From Candidatus Eiseniibacteriota bacterium (lineage in GTDB: Bacteria; Eisenbacteria; RBG-16-71-46): 28,742 bases of DNA. Below the pieces are notes generated by a model, which did no database searches, was not told where the DNA came from, and saw only the letters and a list, made by a program, of their open reading frames with translations. A program made the translations under genes and the position numbers. Below are positions 24,473 to 28,742 of this stretch, one piece after another (the stretch's first letter is position 1; the number at the start of each line of letters is the position of its first letter). The DNA is taken from the NCBI GenBank assembly GCA_005893365.1, contig VBPB01000015.1, positions 1 through 28,742 on the forward strand, in the 5' to 3' direction.

Positions 24473-25620
24473 GAACGCTCGAACGCGATGCGCGCCGGAT
24501 GGGCGCGCGGTCTGCCGCCCTCGCCCTCCTGGCCACGGCCCTGGCGCTCCCGGGTTGTGGCTCGAAGGCGGCCGGCGGCTTCCAGATGCCGCCGACGCCG
24601 GTCGAGGTGGCCGACGTCAAGACCGAGCCGGTCAGCGACCGCTTCCGCGCGGTCGGCACCGTCGACGCGGACGAGACGGTCAAGATCGTGAACGAGATCG
24701 CCGCCGTGGTGCGCGAGCTGCCGTTCGCCGAAGGACAGGCGGTCGCCAAGGGTGACCTGATCGCGCGCCTGGACGACAGCGAGCTGGGCGCCGAGGCCGC
24801 CCGCGCCGACGCTCTGCGCGATCAGGCCCGCACCAACCACGAGCGCGTCCGCCAGCTCTTCGAGCAGAAGGCCGCCTCGCAGCAGGAACTGGACGACGCC
24901 TCCTCGGCGCTCAAGGTGGCCGAGGCGAACGCGGTGGTCGCGCGCACCCGCTACGCCAAGGCGCACATCCGCTCGCCGCTGACCGGTGTCGCCGGGCGCC
25001 GCCTGGTCTCGCCCGGCGCCTATCTGGCGGTCGGCACCCCCATCACCGAGGTGGCCTCGATCGGCATGGTCAAGGTCGGCTTCTCGGCCCCCGAACGCTA
25101 CCTGCCCCAGCTGCGGCGCCGCGCCGTGATCGAGGTCACCACCACCGCCTACCCCGGCGAGGTGTTCGCCGGAGACATCAGCGTGGTCGACCCGATCCTC
25201 GATGCGGTCAGCCACACCGTGCAGATGGTGGCGCGGGTGCACAACCGTGACGGCCGGCTCCGCCCCGGCATGTCCGCCGACATCACCGCCATGCTGGGCG
25301 AGCGGCCGCAGGCGCTGACCGTGCCCGACGAGGCGATCTTCAGCGAGGGCGACCAGAGCTTCGTCTACGTCGTCAAACCCGACAGCACGGTGATGCAGGG
25401 CCTCAAGGCCGGCGACCGCGTGGTGCGGGCCGGCTACCAGAAGCTGTTCGAGGGCGCCAAGGTGATGCCGGTGCCCTCGATGGCCGCGGGAGCGCCGGGC
25501 ACGGGCGCGCCGGGCGCGGGGGCCGGGCCGGCGACCCCGGGCGCGCCCGCGGCCGGTGGCAAGCCCGCGGCCCCGGCGGGCAAGGCGACACCGGCCGGCA
25601 CGAAAGGGAACCAGCGATGA
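24469..25620 (+). CDS. RND efflux periplasmic adaptor (membrane-fusion lipoprotein)
   Basis: 383 residues. The signal sequence ends in a lipobox LALPGC (lipidated C30), so the protein is anchored in a membrane on the periplasmic side. Next come the biotinyl-lipoyl half motifs (VDADETVKIVNEIAAVVRELPFAEGQAVAKGDLIARLDD), a coiled-coil hairpin (AARADALRDQARTNHERV...LKVAEANAVVART), the second lipoyl half (YAKAHIRSPLTGVAGRRLVSPGAYL), and a beta-barrel with the conserved RPGMSADITAML. The C-terminus carries an Ala/Gly/Pro-rich tail of about 45 residues (from about 340) that is unusual for the family. GGGGGA stands 8 nt before the ATG. It is coupled to both neighbours by ATGA overlaps. Confidence 0.94.
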   Translation: MRTLERDARRMGARSAALALLATALALPGCGSKAAGGFQMPPTPVEVADVKTEPVSDRFRAVGTVDADETVKIVNEIAAVVRELPFAEGQAVAKGDLIARLDDSELGAEAARADALRDQARTNHERVRQLFEQKAASQQELDDASSALKVAEANAVVARTRYAKAHIRSPLTGVAGRRLVSPGAYLAVGTPITEVASIGMVKVGFSAPERYLPQLRRRAVIEVTTTAYPGEVFAGDISVVDPILDAVSHTVQMVARVHNRDGRLRPGMSADITAMLGERPQALTVPDEAIFSEGDQSFVYVVKPDSTVMQGLKAGDRVVRAGYQKLFEGAKVMPVPSMAAGAPGTGAPGAGAGPATPGAPAAGGKPAAPAGKATPAGTKGNQR

Positions 25621-28600
25621 AACTGAGCGAGGTCTCGGTCAAGCGGCCGGTGCTCGCCAGCGTTTTCAGCCTGGCGATCCTGCTCTTCGGCCTCATCTCC
25701 CTCACCCGACTGCCGGTGCGCGAGTACCCCGACGTCGAGTCGCCGGTGGTCAGCGTCACGACCTTCTACCGCGGCGCCAGCCCCCAGACCGTCGAGACCG
25801 AGATCACCGACGTCCTCGAGGAGCAGCTCTCGACCATCGAGGGCGTCAAGCTCATCACCTCCTCCTCGCGCGAGCAGGGCTCGGTCATCACCGTCGAGTT
25901 CAACCTCGACCGCAAGGTGGACGAGGCCGCCAACGACGTGCGCGACCGGGTCTCGCGCATCCGCGGGCAGCTCCCGCCGACGGTGGACGACCCGATCGTC
26001 GCCAAGCAGGACGTCAACGCCCAGCCGATCATCTGGCTCTCCCTCAACGGCGAGCGCTTCAACACCCTCGAGCTGACCGAGGTCGCCAACAACCTCCTGT
26101 CCGAGAAGCTCCAGCGCCTGGACGGCGTCGGGGCGGTGTTCGTCGGCGCCGAGCGCAAGTACGCGATGCGCGTGTGGCTCGACCCGCAGCGCCTCGCCTC
26201 GTTCGGGCTCACGGTCGCCGACGTCGAGCAGGCGTTGCGCGCCGGCAACGCCGAGATCCCGTCGGGACGGGTCGAGGGCCGCGGCCGGGAGTTCTCGGTG
26301 CGCACCCGCGGCGACCTCTCCAGGCCCGAGGAGTTCGCCGCCATCGTCGTGGCGCAGCAGGGCGACCGGCCGGTGCGCCTCGGCGACCTCGCCGACGTCC
26401 AGGTGGGCGCCGAGGACGACCGCACCATCGCCCGCTTCAACACCGTGCCGTCGATCGGACTCGGCATCGTCAAGCAGCAGAAGGCGAGCACCGTGGACGT
26501 CGCCCACGTGGTCCACCATGCGCTGCCCCGCCTGCGCGCGATGCTGCCGCCCGGGATGAAGCTCGAGGTCGCCTACGACTCCTCGACCTTCATCGAGGAC
26601 TCGATCCGCGAGGTCATGATCTCGCTGGGCGTGGCGATGCTGCTGGTGGTGCTGGTCATCTTCATCTTCCTGGGCACGATGCGCGCCACGCTCATCCCGG
26701 CGGTGGCGATCCCGGTGTCGCTGATCGGCACCTTCACCGTGGTCTACTTCCTCGGCTTCACCATCAACATCCTCACGCTGCTGGCGATGGTGCTGGCGAT
26801 CGGGCTGGTCGTGGACGACGCCATCATCATGCTCGAGAACGTCCACCGGCACCTGGAGATGGGCAAGAGCCGGATGCGCGCCACCCTCGACGGCGCGCAG
26901 GAGATCGGATTCGCGATCATGGCCACGACCATCGCGCTGGTCGCGGTGTTCGTGCCGGTGGCGTTCCTGACCGGCCGGGTGGGACGACTGTTCAACGAGT
27001 TCGGCATCGCGGTCGCGGTCTCGGTGGCGATCTCGGGCTTCGTGGCGCTCACCCTCACGCCGATGCTGTGCTCGCGGCTGCTCAAGCGCACCGCGGGCGC
27101 CGCCCACGAGGCCGAGGAGCTGCCCGGGGACGAGCACGAGCCGCAGGTCGTCGAGGCCGGCGCCGCCGAGGCCGAGCAGCTGCACGGCTGGCGCGCGTGG
27201 TTCGACCGCTTCTTCCACGGGCTGCACGTCAACTACGAGCGCCAGCTGCGCTGGATGCTGGGACACCGCCGCGTGGCGATGATCGGGGCGCTGGGGCTGA
27301 TCGTGGCGATCGCGGTGCTGTTCCGGGTGCTCCCCGCCGAGTTGGTGCCGGTCGAGGACCGCGGCATGATCTTCAACATCGTGCTCGCCCCCGAGGGGTC
27401 GACGCTCGACTACACCGACCGCTACATGCGCCAGGCCGAGGCGGTCTACCAGCAGGTCCCCGACGTCAAGTCGTTCTTCTCCGCGGTCGGGCTGGGCTTC
27501 GGCGGGCCGGGGCGCGTGACCGACGGGTTCATGTTCGTGCTGCTCAAGCCCTACGGCCAGCGCCACCTTTCGCAGCAGCAGATCGTGCAGATGCTGTTCC
27601 CGCGCATGCTGGGCATCCCGGGCGTGCTCGCCATCCCGATCAACCTGCCCAGCCTGGGCGGGGGGTTCGGCAGCCCGGTGCAGTTCGTGCTCCAGGCCGA
27701 CACCTACGAGGACCTGCAGCGCGCGATCGGCCCCTTCATGATGGAGGCGCAGAAGCTCGGCTACCTGCTCAACATGAACACCGACCTCAAGCTGGACAAG
27801 CCGCAGCTCGAGATCGCCATCGACCGCGACCGCGCCTCGGCGCTGGGCGTCTCGGTGAGCGACGTCGGCAACACGCTCCAGACGCTGCTGGGCGGGCGCG
27901 AGGTGACGCGGTTCAAGCGCGGCAACAAGCAGTACGAGGTCATGCTGCAGGTGCGGCCGCAGGACCGCTCCTCCCCCGCGTCGATCGACGGGCTCTACCT
28001 GCGCGGTCGTGAGGGGCTGGTGCAGATGGCGAGCCTGGTGAAGGTCCAGGAGAAGGTCGCGGCCAAGGAGTTGAACCACTTCGACCGCGTCCGCTCGGCG
28101 ATCGTCAGCGCCAACCTGCCGCCCGGCGTCACGATCGGCAGGGCCCTGTCCGACCTCCAGGGGATCGCGCGCCGCACTCTGCCCGCCGGCATGCGCACCG
28201 ACCTCTCCGGCGAGTCGCGCGAGTTCGTGGAATCGAGCGGCGGGCTCTACTGGCTGTTCGTGATCGCGCTGGTCTTCATCTACCTGGTGCTGGCCGCCCA
28301 GTTCGAGAGCTTCCTCCATCCGCTCTCGATCCTGTTCTCGGTGCCGCTGGCGGTGTTCGGGGCGCTGGTCACGCTGTTCATCTTCCACGCCTCGCTCAAC
28401 ATCTACTCGCAGATCGGGCTCATCATGCTGATCGGGCTGGTGACCAAGAACGCCATCCTGATCGTCGAGTACTCGAACCAGCGGCGCGCCCGCGGCGAGC
28501 CGCTGATCGAGGCGGTGGTGCACGCCTCGCGCATCCGGCTGCGGCCGATCCTCATGACGACGTTCACCACCATCCTCGGCGTCATGCCGATCGCGCTCGG

Positions 28601-28742
28601 CCTGGGCGCGGGGGCCGACTCGCGCAAGCCGCTGGGTCTGGCGGTGGTGGGGGGACTGATCGGCTCGATGTTCCTCACGCTGATGCTGGTGCCGGTGGTC
28701 TACACGCTGCTGGCGCGGTTCGAGCCGGCGAAGCAGCCGCGC
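25617..28742 (+). CDS. RND multidrug efflux transporter, inner-membrane subunit (3' end cut by the window)
   Basis: 1042 codons are open to the window edge with no stop. The family is about 1030-1060 residues, so only the last few are missing. MKLSEVSVKRPVLASVFSL is the classic RND start with TM1. TM4 carries the proton-relay pair D400/D401 (GLVVDDAIIMLENV) and TM10 carries K944 (GLVTKNAILIVEY), so it should be an active proton-driven antiporter of the HAE1 (AcrB/MexF-like) type. Two large periplasmic loops have PVREYPDVESPVVSV and PVEDRGMIFNIVLAPEGST. The cytoplasmic linker after TM6 (near 490-525) is longer and more acidic than usual. The substrate is unpredictable. The ATG overlaps the adaptor stop (ATGA). 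Confidence 0.95.
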   Translation, partial: MKLSEVSVKRPVLASVFSLAILLFGLISLTRLPVREYPDVESPVVSVTTFYRGASPQTVETEITDVLEEQLSTIEGVKLITSSSREQGSVITVEFNLDRKVDEAANDVRDRVSRIRGQLPPTVDDPIVAKQDVNAQPIIWLSLNGERFNTLELTEVANNLLSEKLQRLDGVGAVFVGAERKYAMRVWLDPQRLASFGLTVADVEQALRAGNAEIPSGRVEGRGREFSVRTRGDLSRPEEFAAIVVAQQGDRPVRLGDLADVQVGAEDDRTIARFNTVPSIGLGIVKQQKASTVDVAHVVHHALPRLRAMLPPGMKLEVAYDSSTFIEDSIREVMISLGVAMLLVVLVIFIFLGTMRATLIPAVAIPVSLIGTFTVVYFLGFTINILTLLAMVLAIGLVVDDAIIMLENVHRHLEMGKSRMRATLDGAQEIGFAIMATTIALVAVFVPVAFLTGRVGRLFNEFGIAVAVSVAISGFVALTLTPMLCSRLLKRTAGAAHEAEELPGDEHEPQVVEAGAAEAEQLHGWRAWFDRFFHGLHVNYERQLRWMLGHRRVAMIGALGLIVAIAVLFRVLPAELVPVEDRGMIFNIVLAPEGSTLDYTDRYMRQAEAVYQQVPDVKSFFSAVGLGFGGPGRVTDGFMFVLLKPYGQRHLSQQQIVQMLFPRMLGIPGVLAIPINLPSLGGGFGSPVQFVLQADTYEDLQRAIGPFMMEAQKLGYLLNMNTDLKLDKPQLEIAIDRDRASALGVSVSDVGNTLQTLLGGREVTRFKRGNKQYEVMLQVRPQDRSSPASIDGLYLRGREGLVQMASLVKVQEKVAAKELNHFDRVRSAIVSANLPPGVTIGRALSDLQGIARRTLPAGMRTDLSGESREFVESSGGLYWLFVIALVFIYLVLAAQFESFLHPLSILFSVPLAVFGALVTLFIFHASLNIYSQIGLIMLIGLVTKNAILIVEYSNQRRARGEPLIEAVVHASRIRLRPILMTTFTTILGVMPIALGLGAGADSRKPLGLAVVGGLIGSMFLTLMLVPVVYTLLARFEPAKQPR

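Noticed and set aside
25434..28523. Long minus-strand open frame opposite the RND transporter
   Set aside because: The product is a His/Asp/Glu/Arg-rich low-complexity string. The plus strand carries an unmistakable RND protein with its proton-relay residues.

Overview
The window is very GC-rich bacterial DNA, densely coded on both strands. Four things point to a Candidatus Eisenbacteria-like lineage of the FCB group: a secreted C25 (gingipain-like) peptidase ending in a FlgD-like sorting module, a GWxTD-domain TPR protein, an HNH endonuclease of the 'MKRYSLTHLS' type, and the extreme GC content. This assignment is inference from protein architecture, not from a marker-gene tree.

Layout. 1-2590 (minus): tRNA-Gln(CUG), then two SAM-dependent methyltransferases and a creatininase-family hydrolase packed head to tail. 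2739-4211 (minus): gltX with its own promoter. 4303-9041 (minus): a very large secreted peptidase, broken by a one-base shift near its 3' end. 9205-10773 (minus): a solute-binding lipoprotein. 10848-15735 (plus): M24 aminopeptidase, a UvrD-type helicase fused to an Fe-S nuclease, and an inositol-monophosphatase-like enzyme, joined by overlapping stop/start codons. 15761-17086 (minus): an EEP-family phosphodiesterase and a single-domain response regulator. 17228-18316 (plus): an exported alpha/beta hydrolase. 18687-19767 (plus): a frameshifted HNH endonuclease with three palindromes in its linker. 19777-21714 (minus): TPR/GWxTD protein. 21851-22696 (plus): a Cys-less rhodanese fused to a methyltransferase. 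22841-28742 (plus): a TolC / membrane-fusion / RND pump operon whose last gene runs off the window.

Most genes are housekeeping or envelope functions. The tripartite efflux operon is the clearest multi-gene machine: outer-membrane channel, periplasmic lipoprotein adaptor and inner-membrane proton antiporter are translationally coupled. The helicase-nuclease probably acts in DNA end processing or repair.

The most interesting non-genic signal is in the promoters. Several genes without a Shine-Dalgarno have a -10-like hexamer ending 6-9 nt before the start codon. In four of them (10848, 21714, 21851, 22841) a TTG-type -35 lies 18 nt further up. This predicts leaderless mRNAs. Genes with a clear or possible Shine-Dalgarno and a convincing promoter (gltX, response regulator) have the promoter further upstream. 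I found no CRISPR array, prophage or insertion sequence, and no convincing new multi-gene system.
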